Of a stretch of DNA of 57,766 bases, positions 40,468-48,900 are shown piece after piece. The position numbers and the translations under genes were made by a program. The notes beneath the pieces are model-generated. The model saw nothing but the letters and a program-made list of their open reading frames with translations, ran no database searches and had not been told where the DNA came from. This DNA is from a virus. Each line of letters begins with the position of its first letter. Positions within the stretch are counted from its first letter, which is position 1. The stretch covers positions 1 through 57,766 of IMG/VR virus record IMGVR_UViG_3300043399_000632. One strand, given 5' to 3'.

Positions 40468-41637
40468 TTAGAAAATGTCAGTTATTCCTACAGCGTGATA
40501 ATTGCTGGCGACAACTAGTCGCCAGTAAGTGCCATCAGCTATGATAGTTTGTCCCGGTGTGCTCCGATTGATGGTGTCGTCAGTACCCAGCTGGCCATAA
40601 TTGTTATATCCCCAAGTCCACAAAGTGCCGTCAGTTTTCGTAGCTGCTGTATAATAGAATCCCGACGAAACCAGCTTCCAATTTGTGCCCCCACTCACTG
40701 TCTGGACTGGGCTACTTTTAGATAAAGTATTGTTAGTACCTAGTTGGCCGTAAGTATTTCCACCCCAGGTCCACAAAGTCCCGTCAGTTTTTATGGCTTG
40801 CATATGATTGTAGCCGCACGCTACTACTTTCCAATTTGTGCCTGCAGAAATTGTTTGCACTGGGCTTGACTGATTAATCGCTGTACTGCCTTGATTACCT
40901 AGCTGGCCGTATGCGTTACCTCCCCAAACCCATAGTGTGCCATCAGTTTTGATAGCTGCGGTATTTGTCGAACCACAGTTAACCTGACTCCAGTTGGTTC
41001 CTGCGGCAATTGTTTGTATCGGACTACTAACCGACTGGGCGACGTTTTGTCCTAACTGTCCGTCGAATCCATAACCCCACAACCACAGAGTACCGTCAGT
41101 TTTTATCGCAGCCATATGATTGCTACCACAAGAAAGTGTTTTCCAGTTTGTGCCGCTAGCAATTGTCTGAACTGGGCTACTTCGATTAGTAGTGTCGCTT
41201 GTACCGAGCCTTCCATTAGCATTAAAACCCCAAGTCCACAAAGTCCCGTCAGTTTTTATCGCAGCTGAATAATATAATCCCGCCGAGACTAGCTTCCAAT
41301 TGGTACCTACAGCAATTGTCTGAACTGGGCTACTTCTTGTAGTTACAGTGTTGTCGCCGAGTTGGCCGTAGTTGTTTCGCCCCCAATTCCACAAAGTTCC
41401 ATCAGTTTTTATAGCTGCAGTACTCGATCGTCCGCCTTCGACTACTGTCCAATTAGCACCCCCGCTTATAGTTTGTACTGGACTACTTTTATTGGTTGAG
41501 GTATTATCACCTAAATGACCGAAGTTGTTTTGGCCCCACCCCCACAACCCGCCCGAACTAAACAAGTTTCTAGGTACGAATAGGTCGCCAAAGTCACTCT
41601 CCAGACCGCCATTAGTTACTGAGTAATTAGTTTTCAT
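40468..41637 (-). CDS. RCC1-type beta-propeller tail adhesin (paralogue 3)
   Basis: A 389-residue protein. After about 30 N-terminal residues come seven repeats of about 50 residues, each with WGxNxxGxLG, SSPVQT, GTNWK and AAIKTDGTLW motifs, the right number for a seven-bladed RCC1-like propeller. The N-terminal FGDLFVPRNLF probably docks to the virion. Two longer relatives lie upstream at 42139 and 44028. Proteins like this in tail-fibre loci probably bind host receptors. A 67-base stretch is identical to the 44028-45212 gene, implying recent exchange. The gene overlaps the upstream DSBH-like gene by 11 bases. Confidence 0.85.
   Translation of the reverse strand: MKTNYSVTNGGLESDFGDLFVPRNLFSSGGLWGWGQNNFGHLGDNTSTNKSSPVQTISGGANWTVVEGGRSSTAAIKTDGTLWNWGRNNYGQLGDNTVTTRSSPVQTIAVGTNWKLVSAGLYYSAAIKTDGTLWTWGFNANGRLGTSDTTNRSSPVQTIASGTNWKTLSCGSNHMAAIKTDGTLWLWGYGFDGQLGQNVAQSVSSPIQTIAAGTNWSQVNCGSTNTAAIKTDGTLWVWGGNAYGQLGNQGSTAINQSSPVQTISAGTNWKVVACGYNHMQAIKTDGTLWTWGGNTYGQLGTNNTLSKSSPVQTVSGGTNWKLVSSGFYYTAATKTDGTLWTWGYNNYGQLGTDDTINRSTPGQTIIADGTYWRLVVASNYHAVGITDIF
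40685..40751 (-). repeat. 67-base segment identical to 44722-44788
   Basis: This stretch of a propeller repeat is base-for-base the same as 44722-44788 in the paralogous gene at 44028-45212, while flanking codons differ. It encodes the GQLGTNNTLSKSSPVQ region. It suggests gene conversion or recombination. Confidence 0.9.
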
Positions 41638-42130
41638 ATTCTGTCAACCTAAAAATTTGTATTTGTCCCGTGTCGAACGAGTGAAAAAGCCAGGGTCTAA
41701 ACAGCACGCCTTGACCAGGTTTTAGCACATAATTAACCTGTAGATCCCATTCAAACATGTTTCTATAGTTAAATCTATAATCAGTTAGCGCATTTGCTAC
41801 ACCTGTCGTGTGCTCATACACATTAAAGGTGGAAGTCTGTAGTGCTACAGCAAACAACCACTCGTCCGTTCCTGCAAAGGATTCAAAGTGTATGAGGTTG
41901 TCGGGTATGCGGAATACGCCTGATCGATCAGGATCTACTCTAATACCAGTGTTTAGCATCCGAGCGAACATTGTGTCCGCATCTTCTGGCACCATGTTAA
42001 AGTTCTCAATCTCTTTGCCAAACTCCTTCTGCACATACTGTAGCGTGTAGGTTATGTTACTAATGTTGCGAGCTTGTTCTTCAGTGTAGTAGCCGTCAAC
42101 TGTAATAATTTTAACTAGGGGATGTATCAT
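41627..42130 (-). CDS. Double-stranded beta-helix protein, putative oxygenase or fibre accessory
   Basis: A 167-residue protein. The central part has beta-helix strands: NLIHFESFAGTDEWLFAVALQ, then NYVLKPGQGVLFRPWLFHSFD and IQIFRLTEY. The P-G-x-G-V-L-F-R-x-W-L-F-H-S-F end is like phytanoyl/2OG-Fe(II) or cupin proteins, but a full H-x-D...H triad is not clear. It sits between two propeller genes, overlapping the downstream one by 11 bases. It could modify the fibre or act as a structural adaptor; uncertain. Confidence 0.5.
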   Translation of the reverse strand: MIHPLVKIITVDGYYTEEQARNISNITYTLQYVQKEFGKEIENFNMVPEDADTMFARMLNTGIRVDPDRSGVFRIPDNLIHFESFAGTDEWLFAVALQTSTFNVYEHTTGVANALTDYRFNYRNMFEWDLQVNYVLKPGQGVLFRPWLFHSFDTGQIQIFRLTEYEN

Positions 42131-42138
42131 AGTTTAGA

Positions 42139-43341
42139 TTAGATTGGATCGGCAGAATCATCACGGATGGCTGTGTGGTGGTACAATCCTCCAGAAACCA
42201 ACTTCCAATTAGTTCCACCCGATACTGTCTGTACTGGGCTACTTCTTGTAGTTATAGTACTATCACCTAATGCACCTTGATAATTGCGCCCCCAAAGCCA
42301 TAAGGTACCGTCAGTTTTTATAGCTGAAGTGGTATTCAGTCCTCCAGAAACTCTTTTCCAGTTAGTGCCACCACTCACAGTCTGTACCGGACTGCTTTTA
42401 TTAGCAGTAGAGTTATCGCCTAGATGACCGTATAGGTTGTAGCCCCAAAGCCACAATGTGCCATCTGTTTTTATAGCTGCAGTGTGATTGCCACCAGCAA
42501 ATACTGTCTTCCAGTTAGTAGCCACACTCATAGTTTGCGCCGGACTGCTTCTATTAGTAATGGAATTATCGCCTAATTGTCCGTAAAAGTTTTGTCCCCA
42601 AGTCCAGAGAGTACCGTCCGTTTTTATTGCTGCAGTATGTCCTCCGCCGGAACTAACTGACTTCCAGTTTGTACCACCACTCACAGTCTGTACCGGACTG
42701 CTTTTGCGAGTAGTCGTGTTATCACCTAATTGGCCAGTAGCGTTCTGACCCCAAAGCCACAGTGTGCCGTCTGTTTTGATAGCTGCGGTATGATAAAACC
42801 CTCCAGAAACTAACTTCCAGTTAGTGCCCTGGCTTATTGTCTGAACTGGGCTACTCTTAATAACCGTAGAGTTATCACCTAATTGGCCTAGGGCATTACT
42901 TCCCCAAAGCCATAACGTGCCATCAGTTTTTAATGCTGCTGTGTAGTATCGCCCGCAAGTAATATCCTTCCAGTTAGTTCCAGCCGCTATAGTTTGCGCA
43001 GGACTGCTTCGGTCAGTAGCCGTATTAGTACCTAATTGTCCGGAATAGTTTCTTCCCCAAGTCCATAGTGTTCCATCTGTTTTAACTGCTGCTGTGTGGT
43101 ATTGACCTCCAGAAACTAACTGCCAGTTAGTCCCCGCGGCTATTGTTTGTATTGGACTACTTCTCGAAGTGTTTGCGTTATTACCTAGCTGACCGTACTG
43201 GCTACGCCCCCAAATCCACAATCCGGCCTGTTTAAATGTATCGGCTAGTTCGGGATAACGGTCGATTAGATAGCTTCGCTCCACTAAGGGAGTGCCAATG
43301 TCCGCACCGTCAGGTCTCACAAAACCAGTTGAGATACCCAT
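42139..43341 (-). CDS. RCC1-type beta-propeller tail adhesin (paralogue 2)
   Basis: A 400-residue protein with N-terminal FVRPDGADIGTPLVERSYLIDRYPEL (a docking-type segment, residues 7-32) and seven propeller repeats, each with WGxNxxGxLG (GQLG five times, then GHLG and GALG) and AxKTDGTLW. Compared with its paralogues the frame and repeat count are conserved, while the surface loop residues between GLG and SSPVQT vary. It shares a stop/start base with the DUF4376-like gene upstream. The role is likely host attachment, by context. Confidence 0.85.
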   Translation of the reverse strand: MGISTGFVRPDGADIGTPLVERSYLIDRYPELADTFKQAGLWIWGRSQYGQLGNNANTSRSSPIQTIAAGTNWQLVSGGQYHTAAVKTDGTLWTWGRNYSGQLGTNTATDRSSPAQTIAAGTNWKDITCGRYYTAALKTDGTLWLWGSNALGQLGDNSTVIKSSPVQTISQGTNWKLVSGGFYHTAAIKTDGTLWLWGQNATGQLGDNTTTRKSSPVQTVSGGTNWKSVSSGGGHTAAIKTDGTLWTWGQNFYGQLGDNSITNRSSPAQTMSVATNWKTVFAGGNHTAAIKTDGTLWLWGYNLYGHLGDNSTANKSSPVQTVSGGTNWKRVSGGLNTTSAIKTDGTLWLWGRNYQGALGDSTITTRSSPVQTVSGGTNWKLVSGGLYHHTAIRDDSADPI

Positions 43342-44000
43342 TATAACACTCCAGGACCAGGATTATCAACCGGCTCCCTTAAGACTACCGCCGCCAATTC
43401 TTCTAGAGTTACGCAAGCGTCGATTTCGGCAATTTTCGCCACTTCCCAAGCAAACGCACTATTAACATGAGCAGTTACGCTGGCGGCAATTGTGCCTAAT
43501 TCTGCTTTTGTCAGTGTCAGCCAGCAGCTGGGGAACTTCCAGTAGACAGTTTCACCCTCTGCCAGCAGCATATACTGCTGTGCGTACACATCACGAGCGC
43601 CTCGGGCTGTGTCAATTCGCACAGTTTGATCTTGTAAGGCTAAATCAAATCCCCCAACTTCTCTGCGCCAGCGTTCTTCTGCTGCTGCTGCTTTTAATTG
43701 ATTTTTTACAGCGTCAATTGGCAGCTTCATAACTTCATAACTGCTTATAGCATGCGTGTCAGTAAACTGCCAGAACGGTCCATGTAGTGTTTCGATTGTG
43801 GGATTGTAGGCGGGATTTTCTGTACCTTGAATAGGTAGAATTCTAATGTTTTCTGCTACGGTAATAGCTTCAAATGTGTCATTGCGGTTAGGCAGGGTAG
43901 CTGTGACTTCGCATTCTTCAGCAATTTCATTTTCAAACCTGAAACGATTCCAGCGCATTGGGCCTAGTATTACATGATCATTATATACAATTACAAACAT
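43341..44000 (-). CDS. Tail-fibre accessory protein, DUF4376-like
   Basis: A 219-residue protein. The C-terminal half (about 110-205) starts AVKNQLKAAAAEERWRREVGG and continues as a helix-rich DUF4376-like domain, frequent at the ends of phage fibre or fibre-assembly proteins. The N-terminal half is beta-rich (FVIVYNDHVILGPMRWNRF). It has its own perfect late octamer and AGAGGAA ribosome site, and precedes the propeller gene at 42139. Fibre assembly or connection is likely; no direct proof. Confidence 0.6.
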   Translation of the reverse strand: MFVIVYNDHVILGPMRWNRFRFENEIAEECEVTATLPNRNDTFEAITVAENIRILPIQGTENPAYNPTIETLHGPFWQFTDTHAISSYEVMKLPIDAVKNQLKAAAAEERWRREVGGFDLALQDQTVRIDTARGARDVYAQQYMLLAEGETVYWKFPSCWLTLTKAELGTIAASVTAHVNSAFAWEVAKIAEIDACVTLEELAAVVLREPVDNPGPGVL

Positions 44001-44017
44001 TGTTATTCCTCTGTTGT

Positions 44018-44025
44018 TATTTATA
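44018..44025 (-). promoter_or_regulatory. T4-late promoter TATAAATA
   Basis: Exact TATAAATA, 17 bases before the ATG of the DUF4376-like gene, between that start and the stop of the 44028-45212 gene. A short leader carries AGAGGAAT. Confidence 0.8.
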
Positions 44026-44027
44026 GG

Positions 44028-45212
44028 TTAAGCACTGGGGTATAAGTTTCCAGCATCGTAAAAGTGGATTGCGGCGGTGTGTTCGTGATAGTTACTACAG
44101 TTCTTCCAGTTAGTTCCGCCATTCACGGTTTGTACTGGACTGCTTCGATTGATAGTGGTGTTATTGCCTAGCTGACCGTAGTTGTTGCGACCCCAAGTCC
44201 AAAGTGTACCATCTGTTTTGATAGCCACAGTGCCGAAGCTGCAACTAACACTCTTCCAGTTAGTACCCCCACTCACAGTCTGTACTGGGCTGCTTCTATA
44301 TAAAGTAGTATTATCACCTAGTTGGCCGTAACTGTTGAGGCCCCAAGTCCAAAGTGTACCATCTGTTTTGATAGCTGCAGTTATATGAAGGCCGCCAGAC
44401 ACATTCTTCCAGTTAGTGCCTCCTGCTACAGTTTGTACTGGACTACTTAAACGAGTAGTTGTGTTGTTACCTAACTGCCCATAGTTATTGTAACCCCAGA
44501 GCCACAGTGTGCCATCAGTTTTTATAGCAGCAGTAAAGTCGGCGCCGCAGCTGACACTCTTCCAGTTAGTCCCGCCGCTCACAGTCTGTACTGGACTGCT
44601 ACGGCCGATAGCAGTATTATTGCCTAACTGGCCTTGGGCATTTGCTCCCCATAACCACAGTGTTCCGTCGGTTTTTACTGCTGCTGTGTAGGCGAGGCCG
44701 CAACTAACACTCTTCCAGTTAGTGCCCCCACTCACTGTCTGGACTGGGCTACTTTTAGATAAAGTATTGTTAGTACCTAGTTGGCCGTGTGCGTTACCTC
44801 CCCACGTCCACAGTGTGCCGTCTGTCTTTATGGCGGCTGTAGCATAGCGTCCGCAGGAAACCAACTGCCAGTTAGTGCCTTGAACGGATGTTTGTACTGG
44901 GCTACTCTGAGCAGTAGCGTTGTTGTTGCCCAGTTGGCCGTTGTAGTTCTGGCCCCAAAGCCACAGCGTGCCGTCTGTCTTGATGGCTGCGGTGTATTCA
45001 TAACCGCAGTTAATCAGTTTCCAGTTAGTGCCCCCAGAGATAGTTTGTACTGGCGAACTCTGAGCAGCAGCGTTGTTGTTGCCCAAACGACCGAGCGTGC
45101 CACGGCCCCAACTCCACAAACTACCAGTCTTAGCATACTGGTCGATCATGGCATAGTCATCAACAAATATCTGTTCTAAATCACCTTCTGGACTGGTAAA
45201 ATAACCTGGCAT
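44028..45212 (-). CDS. RCC1-type beta-propeller tail adhesin (paralogue 1)
   Basis: A 394-residue protein. An N-terminal docking-type segment (FTSPEGDLEQIFVDDYAMIDQYA) is followed by seven WGxNxxGxLG/SSPVQT/GTNWK/AxKTDGTLW repeats. It is followed 2 bases later by the promoter for the next gene and starts 1 base after the S74 fibre gene ends, so it is probably co-expressed with that spike. Long, nearly identical DNA tracts between blades of this and the other two paralogues make slippage or recombination likely. Confidence 0.85.
   Translation of the reverse strand: MPGYFTSPEGDLEQIFVDDYAMIDQYAKTGSLWSWGRGTLGRLGNNNAAAQSSPVQTISGGTNWKLINCGYEYTAAIKTDGTLWLWGQNYNGQLGNNNATAQSSPVQTSVQGTNWQLVSCGRYATAAIKTDGTLWTWGGNAHGQLGTNNTLSKSSPVQTVSGGTNWKSVSCGLAYTAAVKTDGTLWLWGANAQGQLGNNTAIGRSSPVQTVSGGTNWKSVSCGADFTAAIKTDGTLWLWGYNNYGQLGNNTTTRLSSPVQTVAGGTNWKNVSGGLHITAAIKTDGTLWTWGLNSYGQLGDNTTLYRSSPVQTVSGGTNWKSVSCSFGTVAIKTDGTLWTWGRNNYGQLGNNTTINRSSPVQTVNGGTNWKNCSNYHEHTAAIHFYDAGNLYPSA
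44722..44788 (-). repeat. 67-base segment identical to 40685-40751
   Basis: The partner copy of the exchange tract in the 40468-41637 propeller gene; the orientation is the same and no mismatch is seen over 67 bases. Confidence 0.9.
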
Positions 45213-45213
45213 A

Positions 45214-46479
45214 TTAGCGACCCTCCAACGCGCTAACGCGAGCAGCTAGCTCTTTGTTGGACTCAATTAAGAACGCAATAATCATATTGTAGTTAACACT
45301 CTTAACACCCGCATTTTCCACAACTGCTTCGGGAACTATCTTCTCCAACTCTTGAGCAATTACACCATAAGCGTGAGCTCCGGTGTCCAACCAATCAAAC
45401 GACACACCGCGCATTTGATTTACAGTGTCGGCAGCATTAGCTATAGTAGCCACATTGGTCTTTTTGCTAGCATCTGACAGGGATGTAAACTGTGTGGCGT
45501 ACAGTGTACCAGTACTGGGGTTAAAGTAGAGTTTGGTGCTAGAAACACCCACACTAGTTGCTGAACCACTAGTTACATCATCAAATAATATATATCGAGT
45601 AGCGTCAGTAGTAGTGTCATCAGTTATGGTAGCTCCGGCACTTACACCGCTTAGTTGCGAACCGTCACCATAAAATCTAGTAGCGTACAGGTACCCGTCA
45701 TAGTTTAGTCTAGTAGTGTTGGTGGGATCAGTAGTACCGCCATCCATTTGACCAGCCGTCTTAGTAGTACCGTTGTAGTTAATATAACCAACCGACGCAG
45801 ATCCAGCAGTTAGGCCGACACCGGCTAGTCCACTATAACCACTGGTCCCCGAGTATCCACTAGTTCCGCTCCCGCTGGATCCACTAAAGCCACTATAACC
45901 GCTGGCTCCACTAGTACCTGAATAGCCACTTAGACCAGTTGCTCCACTTGTACCTGAAGTACCACTTAGACCAGTTGCCCCACTTGTGCCACTTGTACCT
46001 GAAGTACCACTTAGACCAGTTGCTCCACTTGTACCTGAAGTACCACTTAGACCAGTTGCTCCACTAGTACCACTTGTTCCCGAGTAACCACTCAAGCCCT
46101 GCGAACCAGTAGCACCACTTGTGCCACTTAGACCAGTTGCTCCGCTAGTACCACTTAGTCCTTGACTTCCACTAGTACCTGAAGTACCACTTAGTCCTTG
46201 ACTTCCAGTTGCTCCACTAGTACCACTTAGACCAGTTGCTCCACTTGTACCTGAATAGCCACTTTTTCCAACAAGCCCAGAATAACCGCTGATACCACTT
46301 TCACCCGGGGCGCTTCCGCTACCTCCGCTTATTGCTCCGTTACCGACCCAATAGCCTGCAGAGTCTATAACACGAGTAGTGCCGACCCAATAACCACTGA
46401 CTGCGTTTACGGTTGCCGCAGTTGCTGTCGAAACAACCTGTAACCCGTTTCTTACCTTAAAATCTTTTGAAATCGCCAT
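45214..46479 (-). CDS. Collagen-like tail fibre/spike with C-terminal S74 chaperone-protease
   Basis: A 421-residue protein. Residues about 55-215 are a Gly-X-Y collagen-like tract (repeats of GTSGATGLS and GYSGTSG). Residues about 320-421 are a peptidase S74 intramolecular chaperone: [12 protein letters not shown] with the cleavage Ser and dyad Lys, [24 protein letters not shown], and a final coiled coil ([13 protein letters not shown]). S74 domains trimerise fibres and cut themselves off. The repetitive DNA (45830-46260) is prone to length change. It has a perfect late promoter upstream and a GGAGAGG ribosome site. Confidence 0.88.
   Translation of the reverse strand: MAISKDFKVRNGLQVVSTATAATVNAVSGYWVGTTRVIDSAGYWVGNGAISGGSGSAPGESGISGYSGLVGKSGYSGTSGATGLSGTSGATGSQGLSGTSGTSGSQGLSGTSGATGLSGTSGATGSQGLSGYSGTSGTSGATGLSGTSGTSGATGLSGTSGTSGTSGATGLSGTSGTSGATGLSGYSGTSGASGYSGFSGSSGSGTSGYSGTSGYSGLAGVGLTAGSASVGYINYNGTTKTAGQMDGGTTDPTNTTRLNYDGYLYATRFYGDGSQLSGVSAGATITDDTTTDATRYILFDDVTSGSATSVGVSSTKLYFNPSTGTLYATQFTSLSDASKKTNVATIANAADTVNQMRGVSFDWLDTGAHAYGVIAQELEKIVPEAVVENAGVKSVNYNMIIAFLIESNKELAARVSALEGR
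45830..46260 (-). repeat. Short-period repeat encoding the collagen-like tract
   Basis: Repeats of 9- to 18-base units (CCACTTGTACCTGAAGTA and variants) with interspersed variants encode Gly-X-Y triplets of the spike protein. It is coding, not a satellite or CRISPR. Confidence 0.85.
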
Positions 46480-46509
46480 TAGTTTCCCTCTCCACTATGG
46501 GCATAGCTA

Positions 46510-46517
46510 TATTTATA
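46510..46517 (-). promoter_or_regulatory. T4-late promoter TATAAATA of the S74 spike
   Basis: Exact TATAAATA, with the ATG 30 bases downstream and a GGAGAGG site in the leader. It serves the spike and propeller genes. Confidence 0.8.
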
Positions 46518-46555
46518 CGGCAGTGTATCGAAGGAACTATCCTCAATTTCAATCG

Positions 46556-48481
46556 TCAACTAGTCAGTCCCATGCGAACAACTTTTACAGTAGTAGTGCT
46601 TTCTGAATATGGACTGAAAGTTAGATTAATATTTGTACCATTTACTACGGCATCAAATACACCTAATTCACTAGTTGTATACACTATCCCATACTCCCCA
46701 ATATACACTTCAGTGCTATCGTGGAACACTGTGATTTCAGTCACATGAACATCTGGACCTTGAACTACCTGAGCAGTATACTTGGCAGTTCTATACTGAG
46801 CCATGGCAAATTCATCCACAATCACAGTATCAGTTGAAGTTAGCGCAGGACTAGTGTAACTTGCCAGTACTACGTTATTACTATATAAGGCCGACACAAC
46901 AGTTGCTGTGCTAGTCGTGCCTGCAGTAACACTGTTTGCAACAACTATGTTATCGCTAACACTAACACCACCAAACACTGCCAATCCACCAGTGTTACCG
47001 CCGGCAGCAGTCGACCCTAGACCAACAGCAGTATCTGCTGTTAACCTTAAATACCCGGCGCCGTCGTAATAGAAAATTGCCCCAATTGCAACCTGATTAT
47101 CTCGACCATCTATTAGGTTATCCCCCATGATCGACACGTTTCCGGAGCCGATTTTCATGCCGTTTCCAGCGTCATGGCCTATGAAAAAGTTATACGATCC
47201 TGTGGTTAAGTTTGTGGCAATGTTGTCGCCTAGGAAAAAGTTCCGTTCACCATCAATTAGACTCTTACCGGCATTAGATCCTATGGCAATATTGTCGTCT
47301 TGTTTTAGGACTCTATGTATTGTCCCACCACTTTGATACGAACTAAAATATGTGCCGTCAACACCCGCACCCACAATTGGATCTGTGTACAGCTGAATTG
47401 TCGAAGTATCTACTACATTAATATAATATACAATGTCATTCAGTGATACGGTATATTCAGGATCTCGTAAATCCTCGACACCAACAATTCCGCTCATCAG
47501 TACTGCGGTTCCAGTAGTATACCCGTGATTTGATACAGTAACTTCTATTGGATGGACGACTGTTCCGCTACTCTGGTATGAGGTCCAAGTTATATCGCCC
47601 AGACTAATAGAATTTACACTAGTAGCAGTAGTAAACACTGGATCAGTGTATAGACCGAAGGTGTCTGTGGTATAGACATCTACCCAATAGGAATGTCCAT
47701 TTAGTAAACTAGTAGTTCCAGTAGATAACCCAACAACACTGGCAATAGATATTCTCTGCCCGGTACTTAGACCGTGATCTACTGACGTAACAACTGCTGG
47801 ATTTGCGTTTGTTATTCCAGTAATTGGAGTAGATGAACTAGTTGTAATGTTAACAATGGGTTTGATATATTCTGTTGGTAGAATACCTATGTTCTTTAAC
47901 GAACTATCACCAATTGCAATGCTGTTTCTAAGTCCAGTTCCCGTGTTTAAGGCGTATCTTCCAATGGCGATACTTTTATAAGCAGTATCTAAGTTAGTTA
48001 GGCTGTCGTAACCTATGCTAATATTTTGTTGACCGTTACTAAAATCGTTAGGTGATTCGCTAGTTGAGGCAACACCACGTATAACTAAGTTATTCCATGC
48101 CGAGTCTACATCATTCCTATATCCCTGACCGATAGTTATCCCGTTAACGGTGATATCTTTTGTGGCAAAAATGTTACCATCAATGCCGATACCCCCGCGA
48201 ACAGCTAGTACACCAGTAGTAGTACTTGTGGATAGCACAAGAGATCCAGTTGATACAACTCTAATTTGCTGATCAGGCAATAAGCTACGCATTGTAGCCG
48301 TGGTAATATCTATAAATCCCAGTACGGAACTGTAAGAAGTCCTCAACAACTCATCTGTAATGAGAGTAAATCCAGTTCCGGCTGGTGATGTTGGTGGAAG
48401 CTGCGGTTGAGCGCCCTTAAGGTCAATGAACTCTCCGCTTCCGCCTGTTCTTAATGTTGATCCGCTAAGTAGTCTTGCCAT
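46556..48481 (-). CDS. Structural fibre-like protein with YadA-type head repeats
   Basis: A 641-residue beta-rich protein. It has trimeric-adhesin-like left-handed repeats (SIAIGRYALNTGTG, SIAIGDSSLKN, NIAIGSNAGKS, NFFIGHDAGNG, NVSIMGDNLID). Between them are two related beta domains, each with a G-L-S-T-G/G-Y-T-T-G and L-Y-T-D-P signature (about 230-320 and 320-395). A GVLAVRGGIGIDGN segment matches the GGVGIGG element in the giant protein upstream. It is probably a virion-surface fibre or baseplate-associated adhesin, with no catalytic motif. Confidence 0.7.
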   Translation of the reverse strand: MARLLSGSTLRTGGSGEFIDLKGAQPQLPPTSPAGTGFTLITDELLRTSYSSVLGFIDITTATMRSLLPDQQIRVVSTGSLVLSTSTTTGVLAVRGGIGIDGNIFATKDITVNGITIGQGYRNDVDSAWNNLVIRGVASTSESPNDFSNGQQNISIGYDSLTNLDTAYKSIAIGRYALNTGTGLRNSIAIGDSSLKNIGILPTEYIKPIVNITTSSSTPITGITNANPAVVTSVDHGLSTGQRISIASVVGLSTGTTSLLNGHSYWVDVYTTDTFGLYTDPVFTTATSVNSISLGDITWTSYQSSGTVVHPIEVTVSNHGYTTGTAVLMSGIVGVEDLRDPEYTVSLNDIVYYINVVDTSTIQLYTDPIVGAGVDGTYFSSYQSGGTIHRVLKQDDNIAIGSNAGKSLIDGERNFFLGDNIATNLTTGSYNFFIGHDAGNGMKIGSGNVSIMGDNLIDGRDNQVAIGAIFYYDGAGYLRLTADTAVGLGSTAAGGNTGGLAVFGGVSVSDNIVVANSVTAGTTSTATVVSALYSNNVVLASYTSPALTSTDTVIVDEFAMAQYRTAKYTAQVVQGPDVHVTEITVFHDSTEVYIGEYGIVYTTSELGVFDAVVNGTNINLTFSPYSESTTTVKVVRMGLTS

Positions 48482-48492
48482 GGTCTTCTCTA

Positions 48493-48888
48493 TTAGTTAT
48501 TCGCAGTCTCTAAGATACTTAGCGTCAGCTGGCAAGTACTGGTAGTATTTGCATAAATTTTCACACTGTCTAAACTCTCAACAATAAGTTTTCCAGATAA
48601 CAGTGACGCAGCATCGCCTGGCGGGATTGCGAAATCTTTTGCTAGATATGTTTCAGTTTTTCCAGCTTGGAAACCGTTTCCTTGAGCATCTGCAAGCACA
48701 GGGCGATTTCTATAGTGTATAAGCGTGACAGTTTCAGTCTGAGTACTAATATTTGCCACTTGGGCCATAAGCACAATTGACGTAACTCCAATAGGAGCTA
48801 CATATGCCGTCACCGTTGAGGTTGTTTCTGAAAAAGATGGAACAACTTTGGTTTTTGTTATAAACTTGTTTAATGGTATTAAAGCCAT
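48493..48888 (-). CDS. Small virion structural-like protein
   Basis: A 131-residue all-beta-type protein (TSIVLMAQVANIS, TVTLIHYRNRPVLAD, QLTLSILETANN) with no recognised family. It lies between two fibre genes with gaps of about 12 bases, so it is likely a fibre connector or baseplate accessory. The ATG follows a run of AAAGGAAAAAAT. Confidence 0.55.
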   Translation of the reverse strand: MALIPLNKFITKTKVVPSFSETTSTVTAYVAPIGVTSIVLMAQVANISTQTETVTLIHYRNRPVLADAQGNGFQAGKTETYLAKDFAIPPGDAASLLSGKLIVESLDSVKIYANTTSTCQLTLSILETANN

Positions 48889-48900
48889 GATTTTTTCCTT

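Noticed and set aside
44509-45179. Plus-strand ORFs inside the propeller gene
   Set aside because: They are antisense shadows of repetitive coding sequence, with no ribosome site and low-complexity translations.
40468-45212. DNA tandem satellite or insertion sequence
   Set aside because: Repeats keep the reading frame and encode propeller blades; there are no terminal inverted repeats or transposase.
45830-46260. CRISPR-like array
   Set aside because: The regular repeats are in frame, with no unique spacers of constant length, and encode Gly-X-Y triplets.
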